A stretch of DNA of 37,628 nucleotides, from positions 1 to 37,628 of the forward strand of contig JBBDYQ010000013.1 in assembly GCA_040901445.1 (NCBI GenBank), written 5' to 3'. Position 1 is the stretch's first letter. The number at the start of each line of letters is the position of its first letter. This DNA is from Thermoleophilaceae bacterium. Lineage in GTDB: Bacteria; Actinomycetota; Thermoleophilia; Solirubrobacterales; Thermoleophilaceae. The position numbers and the translations under genes are program-made. Shown here in pieces: positions 29,732 to 37,065 of the stretch. The notes under the pieces are model-generated. The model did not search any database. It was not told where the DNA came from and saw only the letters and a list, made by a program, of their open reading frames with translations.

Positions 29732-29738
29732 TCGCGCC

Positions 29739-30260
29739 GTGACCGCGTTCTACGTGCTTGGAGGGCTGCTCGCGGCCTGGGCGCTCATCGTCACCGCGCT
29801 CGGGGTCACCCGGCACGACTTCCCGGGCTCGGGGGGCGGCGAGCGCATCGTCGCCGGCATCTCCGTCGTGCTGGTGGCCGGCGCCATCGGTTCGGGCATC
29901 ATCACGGCGGCGAGCTCCGAGCACGGGGGCGAGGAGCACGCCGAGGCCTCGGAGGCGGCCGAGGCGCCGGAGCCGGCCGCCGGCGGGCCCACGCTGGAGG
30001 CCGATCCCAGCGGCGCCCTCGCATTCGACACGGACACGCTGGAGGCGCAGGCGGGCCAGGTCACGATCACGATGGACAACCCTTCGTCCACCCCGCACAA
30101 CGTCGCGCTCGAGGGCCAGGGGGTCGACGAGGAGGGCGAGGTCGTCACCGAGGCGGAGTCGCAGGTCAGCGCCGAGCTCCAGCCCGGCGAGTACACGTTC
30201 TTCTGCTCCGTGCCCGGCCACCGCCAGGGCGGCATGGAAGGCACGCTCACAGTCGAGTAG
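29739..30260 (+). CDS. Membrane-anchored cupredoxin (type I copper protein)
   Basis: A 173-aa protein with two N-terminal membrane helices (about 4-24 and 37-57), an Ala/Glu/His-rich linker, and a cupredoxin domain of about 90 residues. The copper ligands are all visible: His120 in STPHNVAL, Cys156 and His161 in FFCSVPGHRQ, and Met166 in GGMEG. The Cys-x4-His-x4-Met spacing is that of plastocyanin/sulfocyanin-like proteins. It should carry single electrons on the outer face of the membrane, perhaps to a terminal oxidase, but no oxidase gene is nearby. The stop is followed 1 base later by a strong GC hairpin. Confidence 0.92.
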   Translation: MTAFYVLGGLLAAWALIVTALGVTRHDFPGSGGGERIVAGISVVLVAGAIGSGIITAASSEHGGEEHAEASEAAEAPEPAAGGPTLEADPSGALAFDTDTLEAQAGQVTITMDNPSSTPHNVALEGQGVDEEGEVVTEAESQVSAELQPGEYTFFCSVPGHRQGGMEGTLTVE

Positions 30261-30261
30261 C

Positions 30262-30286
30262 GCGCGGGGCGGGACTCCGCCCGCGC
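30262..30286 (+). terminator. GC-rich hairpin after cupredoxin gene
   Basis: GCGCGGGGCGG pairs with CCGCCCGCGC with one bulged G, around a short loop, beginning 2 bases after the TAG. There is no U-tract, as is common for actinobacterial terminators. Confidence 0.6.
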
Positions 30287-30297
30287 TGAAGTGCGAA

Positions 30298-30323
30298 CGG
30301 CCGAGGTCGCGTGACCCCGGCCG
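30298..30323 (+). other. Second stem-loop in 178-base leader, possible structured RNA
   Basis: CGGCCGAGGTC and GACCCCGGCCG (10 of 11 pairs) close a GCGT tetraloop. A third small stem, CCCC/GGGG near 30342-30360, follows. The 30261-30438 gap therefore carries several hairpins before the gene at 30439. I could not match it to a riboswitch class I know. Confidence 0.4.
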
Positions 30324-30438
30324 CAGTCGCTACGTGAGAGCACCCCCAACCTCAACCGGGGACCAGTCTATGTGCGATCCGCCCGGTTCGCGACCGCTTG
30401 CCGCGTTTGGCGCGCGACTGGATGGGAACGGAAAGGGC

Positions 30439-30726
30439 ATGGCCAATCCACGCTTGCTCGTAGCCTTCACGTCCGCCCTCGCAGTCGCCGTCGTGGCCTT
30501 CGCGATCGCGGTGGTCGTGGGCGAGTGGTGGGTCCTGCCGGTGGCGCTGGTCGGCCACGTGATCGGGTTCGGGACCGTCATGGCGTTCATCGGCGCGCGC
30601 ATCTCCGACGACCGCGACAAGCCCGACCCCGTCACCGAGGCCCGCCTGGAGGAGGAGGCCGTCGAGGGCCAGGGCCCCAACGGCAGCCGCAGGCCCGAGG
30701 ACGAGCCCCGGGTCTTCGGCCACTGA
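30439..30726 (+). CDS. Small two-helix membrane protein
   Basis: A 95-aa protein from ATG 30439, chosen for the GGAAAGG ribosome site 3-9 bases upstream and the Met-Ala-Asn-Pro start; the frame is open further up without coding character. Two hydrophobic helices (about 7-27 and 30-52, containing VVGEWWVLPVALVGHVIGFG) are followed by an acidic, disordered tail of about 40 residues with repeated Pro, Asp and Glu, ending VFGH. I do not recognise a named family. It follows a structured leader and is convergent with a small acidic protein gene 21 bases away. Confidence 0.7.
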   Translation: MANPRLLVAFTSALAVAVVAFAIAVVVGEWWVLPVALVGHVIGFGTVMAFIGARISDDRDKPDPVTEARLEEEAVEGQGPNGSRRPEDEPRVFGH

Positions 30727-30747
30727 CGGCGACTGACGCCTGGTTCG

Positions 30748-31038
30748 CTACTTCAGCGGGTCCTCGATCGACTCGCTCCTGTGCTCGTCGGGGTTCTCGA
30801 CCTCCTCGCCGTCGACCGTGACCCGGCCGTCGTCGTGACGCCGGAGCCCTGAAGGCCCGAGCTGGCTCTCCGGGCCCTCCTCGTAGGAATGGTCGCCCTC
30901 GGGCCCGCCGAAGGTCTTGTACTTCGCGGGGCCGTCCGGCCAGTCCTCGAGCTTCTCGGGCGGATCCTGCTCGAGCCGATCCACCTCCTCTTGGAGCTGC
31001 TCATCGGAAGGCGGGTCCTGGCGGCGCTCCTCGGTCAT
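30748..31038 (-). CDS. Small acidic disordered protein
   Basis: A 96-aa protein; ATG 31036-31038 is set by a strong AGAGGAGGT ribosome site 5 bases upstream, ten codons inside a longer open frame. It is highly acidic, rich in Asp, Glu and Pro, with a coiled N-terminal helix (SDEQLQEEVDRLEQ) and a mid-segment LEDWPDGPAKYKTFGG that looks like a short conserved motif. It has no Cys and no membrane helix. A cytoplasmic, possibly stress-related protein is plausible but nothing proves it. It is divergent from the 64-aa gene at 31100 across a perfect inverted repeat. Confidence 0.7.
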   Translation of the reverse strand: MTEERRQDPPSDEQLQEEVDRLEQDPPEKLEDWPDGPAKYKTFGGPEGDHSYEEGPESQLGPSGLRRHDDGRVTVDGEEVENPDEHRSESIEDPLK

Positions 31039-31067
31039 GGGACCTCCTCTGGTCGATCGCCCGTTCA

Positions 31068-31090
31068 CCTACCCGCACCCAGCGGGTAGG
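31068..31090. promoter_or_regulatory. Inverted repeat CCTACCCGC-N5-GCGGGTAGG
   Basis: Perfect 9-bp arms around ACCCA lie in the 61-base gap between two divergent small genes. Each arm ends in GGGTAGG reading outward, giving both strands a TAGGNN hexamer that could be a -10 box. A shared operator is a simple reading. Confidence 0.5.
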
Positions 31091-31099
31091 AACCTGTCG

Positions 31100-31294
31100 A
31101 TGGACGATGTCGATCCCACCACCGAGGAGCTGCGGCTCTCGCAGCTGCGGCGCGAGGCCGAGGAGCGCAGGGCCGCCGACGAGTCGGGAGACGACTCGGG
31201 CGACTCCCACCAGGCACGTGCCAGCAAGGCCGCATACCTGCGCGAGAAGCTCGAGCAGCGCGCCCGCGCCGAGCGCGAGTCCGGCGAACGCTAG
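31100..31294 (+). CDS. Small charged helical protein
   Basis: A 64-aa protein from ATG 31100, with a GTAGGAA sequence 7-13 bases upstream that may serve as ribosome site. It is highly charged and predicted helical throughout: TTEELRLSQLRREAEERRAA, an Asp/Ser-rich hinge, then ASKAAYLREKLEQRARAERE. Heptad-like spacing of Leu and Ala suggests a coiled coil. It has no Cys, no membrane segment and no recognised family. Its stop is 9 bases from the 3' end of the convergent aminopeptidase gene. Its codon use matches its neighbours, which supports it being real. Confidence 0.6.
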   Translation: MDDVDPTTEELRLSQLRREAEERRAADESGDDSGDSHQARASKAAYLREKLEQRARAERESGER

Positions 31295-31303
31295 GCGCGC
31301 GTA

Positions 31304-32737
31304 CTAGCCGCTCGCCGAGCGCCGGGCCAGCTCCACCAGCATCCGCACGCCGAAGCCCGATGCGCCGCCGCCCACGTGGTTGCGCGTGCCGCCCCAGGCC
31401 GTGCCGGCGATGTCCACGTGCACCCACGGCGTCTCGCCCACGAAGCGCTTGAGGAACTCCGCGGCCGTGATCGAGGACGCCTTGCGCGCCTCCGTGACGT
31501 TCGTGAGGTCGGCGTACTGTCCCTTGACCATCTCGGCGTACTCCGCGTGCAGCGGCAGCCGCCAGCCCAGCTCGCCGGAGGCCGCCCCCGCAGCCTCCAC
31601 CTCGCCGCACCACGCGTCGTCGTTGGAGAACAGCCCGGCATAGGTGGAGCCCAGCGCCACGATGATCGCGCCGGTGAGCGTGGCCAGGTCCACGATCCGC
31701 TCGGCGCCGAGCTCCACGGCGTGGCAGAGGGCGTCGGCCAGCAGCAGCCGCCCCTCGGCGTCGGTGTTGTTGACCTCGATCGTCGTGCCGTTCTTCGCGG
31801 TGACGATGTCGCCGGGCTTCACGGAGCGCCCGCTCGGCATGTTGTCGGTGGAAGGGACGATCGCGGTGATCTTCACCGGCAGGCCCAGCGCCGCGATCGC
31901 GCCCATCGACTCGATCACGGCGGCGCCGCCGGACATGTCGAACTTCATCTCGTGCATCTTCGCCCCGGGCTTCAGCGAGATGCCGCCCGTGTCGAAGGTC
32001 ACCGCCTTGCCCACGAAGCCCAGGTGCCCGCCGCCGCCGCCTCCGTCGTAGCGCAGGACGATCAGCTGTGGCTCCGTGTAGCTGCCCTGGGCCACGGACG
32101 CGAATGCGCCCATGCCCTGCTCCACGATCCAGTCGCGCCCGTGGGCCTCGACCTCGAGCGCGCCGTGCTCGGCCGCGAGCTCCGTGGCGCGGGCCGCCAG
32201 GAACTCGGGTGTGGCGACGTTCGAGGGGAGATTCTGGAGGTCGCGGGCGCGATTCTGCGCGGTGGCGATCACACGCCCGCGCTGCACCTCCTCGGGGTCG
32301 GCGCCCACCACCTCGAGCGAGCCGACCTCGGCGCCGTCGTCGTCGCCATCGTCCTTCGATTTGAAGCGGTCGAACTCGTAGAGCTTGAGCAGCGTGCCCT
32401 CCACCAGCGCGCCGGCTACGCCGTCGCCGCCCGGTGCCGCCCAGGAGAGCGAGCGCGCGCCCAGCTCCTTGGCGCGCCCCGCGGCCGCGGCGGCCGCCGT
32501 GCGCGCCCGCTCGGGATCGAGCTCGTCGCGCTTGCCCAGGCCCGCGACGATCACCCGCCGGCCGCCGTCGTGGGCCACCGCCACGCTCTTCAGGGCGGGC
32601 TTGGCCTCACCGGCGTCCACCAGGGCCTGCAGCGCCGGGGCGTCCAGCGACTCGTCCTCGAAGAGCCCGACGACGCGCGTGTCGGCTTCTGTGTCCTGGG
32701 GTGCGCCGCCGGGGGCGCTCACGTCGATCTCGTGCAT
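31304..32737 (-). CDS. pepA: Leucyl aminopeptidase, M17 family
   Basis: A 477-aa protein, usual for PepA. A variable N-domain (about 1-160) precedes the di-metal catalytic domain. The lysine and aspartate ligands stand in VGKAVTFDTGGISLKPG near 235-252 and KFDMSGGAAV, and the family signature NTDAEGRLLLADAL lies near 322. Later blocks LATLTGA, SITAAEFLKRFVG and HVDIAGTAW are all present. It removes N-terminal residues, preferring Leu, from peptides in the cytoplasm with two metal ions (Zn or Mn). A TAGTCT box lies 6 bases before the ATG, leaderless type. It is divergent from the thiolase gene, 73 bases between starts. Confidence 0.96.
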   Translation of the reverse strand: MHEIDVSAPGGAPQDTEADTRVVGLFEDESLDAPALQALVDAGEAKPALKSVAVAHDGGRRVIVAGLGKRDELDPERARTAAAAAAGRAKELGARSLSWAAPGGDGVAGALVEGTLLKLYEFDRFKSKDDGDDDGAEVGSLEVVGADPEEVQRGRVIATAQNRARDLQNLPSNVATPEFLAARATELAAEHGALEVEAHGRDWIVEQGMGAFASVAQGSYTEPQLIVLRYDGGGGGGHLGFVGKAVTFDTGGISLKPGAKMHEMKFDMSGGAAVIESMGAIAALGLPVKITAIVPSTDNMPSGRSVKPGDIVTAKNGTTIEVNNTDAEGRLLLADALCHAVELGAERIVDLATLTGAIIVALGSTYAGLFSNDDAWCGEVEAAGAASGELGWRLPLHAEYAEMVKGQYADLTNVTEARKASSITAAEFLKRFVGETPWVHVDIAGTAWGGTRNHVGGGASGFGVRMLVELARRSASG

Positions 32738-32743
32738 CCGGGC

Positions 32744-32749
32744 AGACTA
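32744..32749 (-). promoter_or_regulatory. -10 box TAGTCT for pepA
   Basis: On the minus strand TAGTCT ends 6 bases before the ATG at 32737, leaderless type. Confidence 0.5.
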
Positions 32750-32768
32750 GCCCGCGGGCGCCCGACGC

Positions 32769-32774
32769 TATGGT
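32769..32774 (+). promoter_or_regulatory. -10 box TATGGT for thiolase
   Basis: TATGGT lies 36 bases before the ATG at 32811. Unlike most neighbours this gene has a leader, with AGGAGG about 11 bases before the start. Confidence 0.45.
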
Positions 32775-32810
32775 TCGGCACCCCGCCCGACCCAGGAGGA
32801 CCTCGCACCG

Positions 32811-33995
32811 ATGCCCAAGACCGTGATCCTCGGCACCGCCCGCACGCCGTTCGGCAAGCTCGGCGGCGCCCTCTCGCCGCTCGACGCCACCGATCTGGGC
32901 GGCGCCGCGATCTCCGCCGCGCTCGAGCGTGCCGAGGTCGGTCCGGACCAGGTCCAGCACGTGGTCTTCGGCCAGGTGCTGCAGGCGGGCCAGGGGCAGA
33001 TCCCGTCGCGTCAGGCCCAGATCAAGGGCGGCATCCCCAAGGAGGTCTCCTCCGAGACGGTGAACAAGGTGTGCGCCTCCGGTCTGCGCAGCGCCGGCAT
33101 GGTGGACCAGGCCGTGCGCGCGGGCGATCTCGACGTGGCGGTGGCGGGCGGAATGGAGTCGATGTCGAGCGCGCCGTACCTGCTCAAGGATGCGCGCTTC
33201 GGCTACCGGATGGGCGACGCCAAGGCCCTCGACTCGATGATCAACGACGGCCTAACCAACCCCTTCAGCGGCAAGCACATGGCACACGAGGCCAGCGAGG
33301 TCGCCGAGGAGCTCGAGCTCACGCGCGCTGACATGGACAAGTTCGCCCTGCGCTCGCACGAGCTGGCCGTCCAGGCCACCGATGAGGGCCGCCTCCCCGA
33401 GGAGATCGCGCCGGTCACGGTCAAGGGCCGCAAGGGGGACACCGTCGTGGAGATCGACGAGGCCCCGCGGCGCGAGAGCACGCTCGAGGCGCTCGCCAAG
33501 CTGCCTCCGATCTTCGTCAAGGACGGCACCCACACCGCGGGCAACGCGCCGGGGGTGAACGACGGCGCCGGCGCCATGGTGCTCGCGTCCGACGAGTGGG
33601 CACAGGCGAACGGCCGCACCCCGGTCGCCACGATCGTCGCGCAGGCCGCCGTGGCCGACGACTTCCCATACCTCGCGCGCACGCCCGCCAACGCCACCAG
33701 GGCCGCGCTCGACAAGGCGGGCCTGGCGGTGGACGACATCGAGCTCTTCGAGATCAACGAGGCGTTCGCCTCCGTCGCGCTCAACTCCATGCGCATGCTC
33801 GGGGTGGACGAGTCGAAGGTCAACGTCAACGGCGGCGCCATCGCGCTCGGCCACCCGATCGGCGCCAGCGGCGCCCGCATCCTCGGGGCGCTCATCCACG
33901 AGCTGCGCCGCCGCGGCGGCGGCCTGGGCGTCGCGGCCATCTGCTCCGGCGGCGGGCAGGGCGACGCGATGATCGTGGAGGTCTCCGGCTCGTAG
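32811..33995 (+). CDS. Acetyl-CoA C-acyltransferase (thiolase)
   Basis: At 394 aa it matches biosynthetic/degradative thiolases of the acetyl-CoA acetyltransferase group. The nucleophilic Cys88 stands in NKVCASGLRS. INEAFA near 314, His348 in GGAIALGHPIGASG and Cys378 in CSGGGQGD complete the active site. It catalyses the reversible Claisen exchange between two acetyl-CoA molecules, or thiolysis of 3-ketoacyl-CoA, the last step of beta-oxidation. It fits with the acyl-CoA dehydrogenase, ligase and crotonase of the window, though these are not in one operon. The downstream HAD gene begins 10 bases after its stop and is probably co-transcribed. Confidence 0.95.
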   Translation: MPKTVILGTARTPFGKLGGALSPLDATDLGGAAISAALERAEVGPDQVQHVVFGQVLQAGQGQIPSRQAQIKGGIPKEVSSETVNKVCASGLRSAGMVDQAVRAGDLDVAVAGGMESMSSAPYLLKDARFGYRMGDAKALDSMINDGLTNPFSGKHMAHEASEVAEELELTRADMDKFALRSHELAVQATDEGRLPEEIAPVTVKGRKGDTVVEIDEAPRRESTLEALAKLPPIFVKDGTHTAGNAPGVNDGAGAMVLASDEWAQANGRTPVATIVAQAAVADDFPYLARTPANATRAALDKAGLAVDDIELFEINEAFASVALNSMRMLGVDESKVNVNGGAIALGHPIGASGARILGALIHELRRRGGGLGVAAICSGGGQGDAMIVEVSGS

Positions 33996-34005
33996 CCGGC
34001 GCGCC

Positions 34006-34788
34006 GTGGCGGGGGCGGCCTTCTTCGACCTCGACAAGACCCTCATCGAGGGGTCGAGCGCGTTCCACTTCGCGCGTGCGTCGTACCGCGCCGGGCTGCT
34101 CAGCCGGCGCCAGCTCGGCAGCGACGCCTGGGCCAACCTGCGCTTCCGGCTGCGCGGCTCCTCCGACGAGCAGAACGCCGCCGTGCGCGACCGCGTGCAG
34201 GAGGCCATCGCGGGCGTGCGCGTGGTGGACCTGCAGCGCCTGGGGCCGGAGGTGCTCGCCGGGATCCTGCCGCGTGTCTACCCGGACGTGCTCGCCGAGG
34301 CCTACGGCCACCAGGACGCCGGCAGGCGGGCCTACATCGTCACAGCGGCCTCCCAGGAGGTGGCCGAGCTGATGGCGCACGTGTTCGTCTTCGACGGCGG
34401 CGTCGGCACCCGCTCGGAGATCTCCGACGGCGTGTACACGGGCCGCCTCGCCGGGCCGTTCACCTACGGCGAGGGCAAGGCCGAGGCCATCCGCCAGATG
34501 GCCTCCGAGCACGGCCTCGAGCTCGCGGAGTCCTACGCCTACTCGGACTCGCAGTCCGACCTGCCCATGCTCCGCGCCGTCGGCCATCCGGTGGCCGTGA
34601 ACCCGGACGCCGGCCTCGAGCGGGTGGCCCGGGCCGAGGGCTGGCGCGTCATGCGCTTCGAGAAGCTCGGCCGGCGCCTGCGCCTGGCCGCGGCCGTCGG
34701 CGGGCTCGCCGCGGTGGCCGGGGCGAGCGGCTACGTGGCGGGCGAGCTGCGCCCGCGCCTGGCGCGCCGGGGCCGGCGCCTGTTCTGA
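34006..34788 (+). CDS. HAD-superfamily IB hydrolase with C-terminal helix
   Basis: A 260-aa protein, GTG start, 10 bases after the thiolase stop. Motif I DLDKT gives nucleophile Asp8 and acid/base Asp10; motif II is the Thr of YIVTAAS near 108; motif III is Lys in GEGKAEA; motif IV is YSDSQSDLPML near 180. The helical cap between motifs I and II (residues 18-95) is the C1 type of subfamily IB, shared by SerB-like phosphatases and by lysophospholipid-linked HAD proteins. After the fold a hydrophobic Ala/Gly helix (about 225-248) and a basic tail RPRLARRGRRLF may anchor it to the membrane. It likely removes phosphate from a small phosphomonoester; substrate unknown. The stop is 7 bases from the convergent TetR gene. 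Confidence 0.88.
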   Translation: MAGAAFFDLDKTLIEGSSAFHFARASYRAGLLSRRQLGSDAWANLRFRLRGSSDEQNAAVRDRVQEAIAGVRVVDLQRLGPEVLAGILPRVYPDVLAEAYGHQDAGRRAYIVTAASQEVAELMAHVFVFDGGVGTRSEISDGVYTGRLAGPFTYGEGKAEAIRQMASEHGLELAESYAYSDSQSDLPMLRAVGHPVAVNPDAGLERVARAEGWRVMRFEKLGRRLRLAAAVGGLAAVAGASGYVAGELRPRLARRGRRLF

Positions 34789-34795
34789 GCGCGCG

Positions 34796-35392
34796 CTACT
34801 CGGGCAGCGGGCTTGCGGCGGCGGAGGCGCGCATGCCGTCGAGCATCAGCGCCAGGTGGCGCTGCCAGCCGAGAGGCTCGGTCTCGCGCGTGGCCTCCAT
34901 CACGCGGCCGAGCGCGCACATGATCACCGGCACGTCATCGGGCTCGAAGTCCTCCCGGATCGCACCGGCCAGCTTGCCGCGCTCGACGAGGTCGGCGGTG
35001 CGCGCTCGCAGCTCGTCGAGCTCGGGGCCCGCCTCGCTGGGCGCGGCGGCCATCACCTGGCAGTGGGCGCGATCCTCTGAGGCGAGCTCGGCGGCGCGCC
35101 AGAGAAAGCCCCGGAAGGACTCCCAGGGATCCTCCTGATCGAGCGCGTCGGTGGCGAGTGCGGCGAGCGCGCCGAACCGCTCCGCCTTCAGGGCCGCCAG
35201 CAGCGCCGCCTTGTCGGGGAAGTGGCGGTACACGGTGCCCACCCCTACTCGCGCCTGGCGGGCCACATCGTCCATCTGCGCCTCGATGCCGTCTGCGGCG
35301 AAGCACACCCGGGCCGCAGCCATGATGCGCTCGCGGTTGCGGCGTGCGTCGGCCCGGAGCGGGCGGACGGCGGAGGCTCCGGCGGCTTCCAT
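34796..35392 (-). CDS. TetR/AcrR family repressor
   Basis: A 198-aa protein with the typical N-terminal helix-turn-helix: NRERIMAAARVCFAADGIEA then MDDVARQARVGVGTVYRHFP and DKAALLAAL, residues 18-70. The C-terminal helical domain is the ligand and dimer part (AHCQVMAAAP, LMLDGMRA). An imperfect -10 TAGGAC lies 6 bases before the ATG. It is divergent from the MFS exporter gene. Two CGGAA-N6-TTCCG palindromes lie between them, one inside the exporter promoter, so this protein very likely represses the exporter and perhaps itself and is released by an exported compound. The regulatory link is inferred from arrangement. Confidence 0.93.
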   Translation of the reverse strand: MEAAGASAVRPLRADARRNRERIMAAARVCFAADGIEAQMDDVARQARVGVGTVYRHFPDKAALLAALKAERFGALAALATDALDQEDPWESFRGFLWRAAELASEDRAHCQVMAAAPSEAGPELDELRARTADLVERGKLAGAIREDFEPDDVPVIMCALGRVMEATRETEPLGWQRHLALMLDGMRASAAASPLPE

Positions 35393-35435
35393 GCGCCTGT
35401 CCTACCCCGCGCGCCCCACGCGGGCGACGGTGGGA

Positions 35436-35465
35436 TTGACAACCGGAACAAAGATTCCGTATAGT
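35436..35465 (+). promoter_or_regulatory. Promoter of MFS exporter: TTGACA-18-TATAGT
   Basis: A perfect -35 hexamer (35436-35441) and a near-consensus -10 (35460-35465) are 18 bases apart. It is the strongest sigma-70-type promoter visible in the window. The spacer is filled by operator site 1. Confidence 0.8.
35444..35459. promoter_or_regulatory. TetR operator site 1, CGGAA-N6-TTCCG
   Basis: Perfect 5-bp arms around CAAAGA lie exactly between the -35 and -10 hexamers. Both this and site 2 read ACCGGAACA at the left end. Confidence 0.75.
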
Positions 35466-35477
35466 GCGATCAGGAAC

Positions 35478-35493
35478 CGGAACACCGCTTCCG
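35478..35493. promoter_or_regulatory. TetR operator site 2, CGGAA-N6-TTCCG
   Basis: Perfect 5-bp arms around CACCGC, 34 bases from site 1 centre to centre (about three DNA turns), downstream of the predicted transcript start. Confidence 0.75.
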
Positions 35494-35539
35494 ATTATGT
35501 CACAATCCGCAGCCGTCTTCCACCCGCAGGAGCCTTCCG

Positions 35540-37015
35540 ATGACTGAGCCCGACCTTGCCCACCGCCGTCGCTGGATGGCCCTCGGCCTGCTCGCTGTGG
35601 CCCAGTTCGTCGTTGTCCTGGACGCTTCCATCGTCAACGTCGCGCTGCCGTCGATCGGGGAGGACCTCGGCTTCTCGCAGGACAACCTCGCCTGGGTCGT
35701 CAACGGCTACGTGCTCGTGTTCGGCGGCTTCCTGCTGCTCGGCGGCCGCATGGCCGACCTGCTCGGGCGCCGCCGGGTGTTCATGGGCGGCTTGGTGCTG
35801 TTCGCGCTCGCGTCGCTCGCGGGCGGCTTCGCCGAGAGCGAGGGCCAGCTCATCGCCGCGCGCGCCGTGCAGGGCCTGGGCGCGGCCATCCTGTCGCCGG
35901 CCGCCCTGTCGATCGTCACGACGATCTTCCGCGACGGCGCCGAGCGCAACAAGGCGCTCGGTGTCTGGGGCGCCGTGGCGGGCAGCGGCGGCGCGGCCGG
36001 CGTGCTGCTGGGCGGCGTGCTCACCGATTCCCTCGGCTGGGAGTGGGTGCTGTGGGTCAACGTCCCGATCGGCATCGCCGCGGCGGCGCTCGCGCCATCG
36101 CTGATCGCCGAGAGCCGCGAGGAGGCCCGCACGCGCAACTTCGACGTCGCCGGCGCGGTCAGCGTCACCGCCGGGCTGTCGCTGCTCGTCTTCGCTCTCG
36201 TGGACGCCAACGAGGCCGGCTGGGGGTCGGCCCAGACGCTCGTGCTGCTCGGCGTGTCGGTGGCGCTGCTGGCGGCGTTCGTGGCCATCGAGTCCCGCTC
36301 GTCGTCACCGCTGGTGCCGTTCTCGATCTTCCGGATGCGCACGGTCACGGGCGCCAACGTCACGGCGTTGCTCATCGGGGCGTCGCTGTTCTCGATGTTC
36401 TTCTTCATCTCCCTCTACATGCAGCAGGTGCTGGGGTACGAGCCGCTGAAGGCGGGCCTGGCCTACCTGCCGCTGGCGCTCTCGATCATCGTCTCCGCCG
36501 GCGTGGCGTCCGTGCTCGTCACGCGCGTGGGCTTCAAGCCCGTGCTGATCACGGGGCTTGCCTTCGTGGCCGCCGGGCTCACGTGGTTCTCGCAGGTCTC
36601 GGTGGACGGCGGCTTCGCGTCCGACGTCCTCGGCCCGTCGCTGCTCGCGGCCGTCGGGCTCGGGTTGGCGTTCGTACCGGTCACCATCGCCGCCGTGAGC
36701 GGCGTGGCCGAGCACGAGTCGGGTCTGGCCAGCGGCCTCATCAACACCACCCAGCAGGTGGGCGGCGCCCTCGGCCTGGCGGTGCTCGCCACCCTGGCCA
36801 ACTCGCGCACCGACGACGTGGTGGCCGCCGCGGGCGGGAATCCGGCCGAGCTGCCCAACGCGCTCACCGAGGGCTTCCAGACGGCGTTCCTGGGCGGCGC
36901 GGGCCTGGCGGTCGTGGGCATGGTGGCCGCGGCGTTGCTCATCCGCGGTTCCGACAGCCGTGCGCACGCCGAGCAGGCGCAGGCCGAAGGGCAGCCCGCC
37001 CCCGTCGCGGCCTGA
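35540..37015 (+). CDS. MFS drug exporter, DHA2 (14-TM) family
   Basis: A 491-aa protein with about 14 hydrophobic helices, as in EmrB/QacA. Motif D1 reads [13 protein letters not shown] in helix 1. Motif [15 protein letters not shown], lies between helices 2 and 3. The helix-5 motif C region reads [17 protein letters not shown], with the usual Pro replaced by Ser/Gly but the Gly pattern kept. Such pumps use the proton gradient to expel drugs, dyes or toxic metabolites. The ATG has AGGAG 8 bases upstream and a leader of about 70 bases. The strong promoter with two operators, and the divergent TetR gene, form a standard inducible efflux unit. The tail ends in an Ala/Gln-rich cytoplasmic stretch. 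Substrate unknown. Confidence 0.95.
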   Translation: MTEPDLAHRRRWMALGLLAVAQFVVVLDASIVNVALPSIGEDLGFSQDNLAWVVNGYVLVFGGFLLLGGRMADLLGRRRVFMGGLVLFALASLAGGFAESEGQLIAARAVQGLGAAILSPAALSIVTTIFRDGAERNKALGVWGAVAGSGGAAGVLLGGVLTDSLGWEWVLWVNVPIGIAAAALAPSLIAESREEARTRNFDVAGAVSVTAGLSLLVFALVDANEAGWGSAQTLVLLGVSVALLAAFVAIESRSSSPLVPFSIFRMRTVTGANVTALLIGASLFSMFFFISLYMQQVLGYEPLKAGLAYLPLALSIIVSAGVASVLVTRVGFKPVLITGLAFVAAGLTWFSQVSVDGGFASDVLGPSLLAAVGLGLAFVPVTIAAVSGVAEHESGLASGLINTTQQVGGALGLAVLATLANSRTDDVVAAAGGNPAELPNALTEGFQTAFLGGAGLAVVGMVAAALLIRGSDSRAHAEQAQAEGQPAPVAA

Positions 37016-37053
37016 CCGCGCGCCCCTCGGGCCGTGACGGGCCCCCCGCTTCG

Positions 37054-37059
37054 TATGCT
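37054..37059 (+). promoter_or_regulatory. -10 box TATGCT for acyl-CoA mutase
   Basis: TATGCT ends 6 bases before the GTG at 37066, leaderless type. Confidence 0.5.
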
Positions 37060-37065
37060 TGGAGC

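Noticed and set aside
30298-30438. Known riboswitch class in the leader
   Set aside because: I compared by eye with cobalamin, TPP, glycine, SAM, ydaO and c-di-GMP cores and found no matching conserved block; reported as unexplained structure only.
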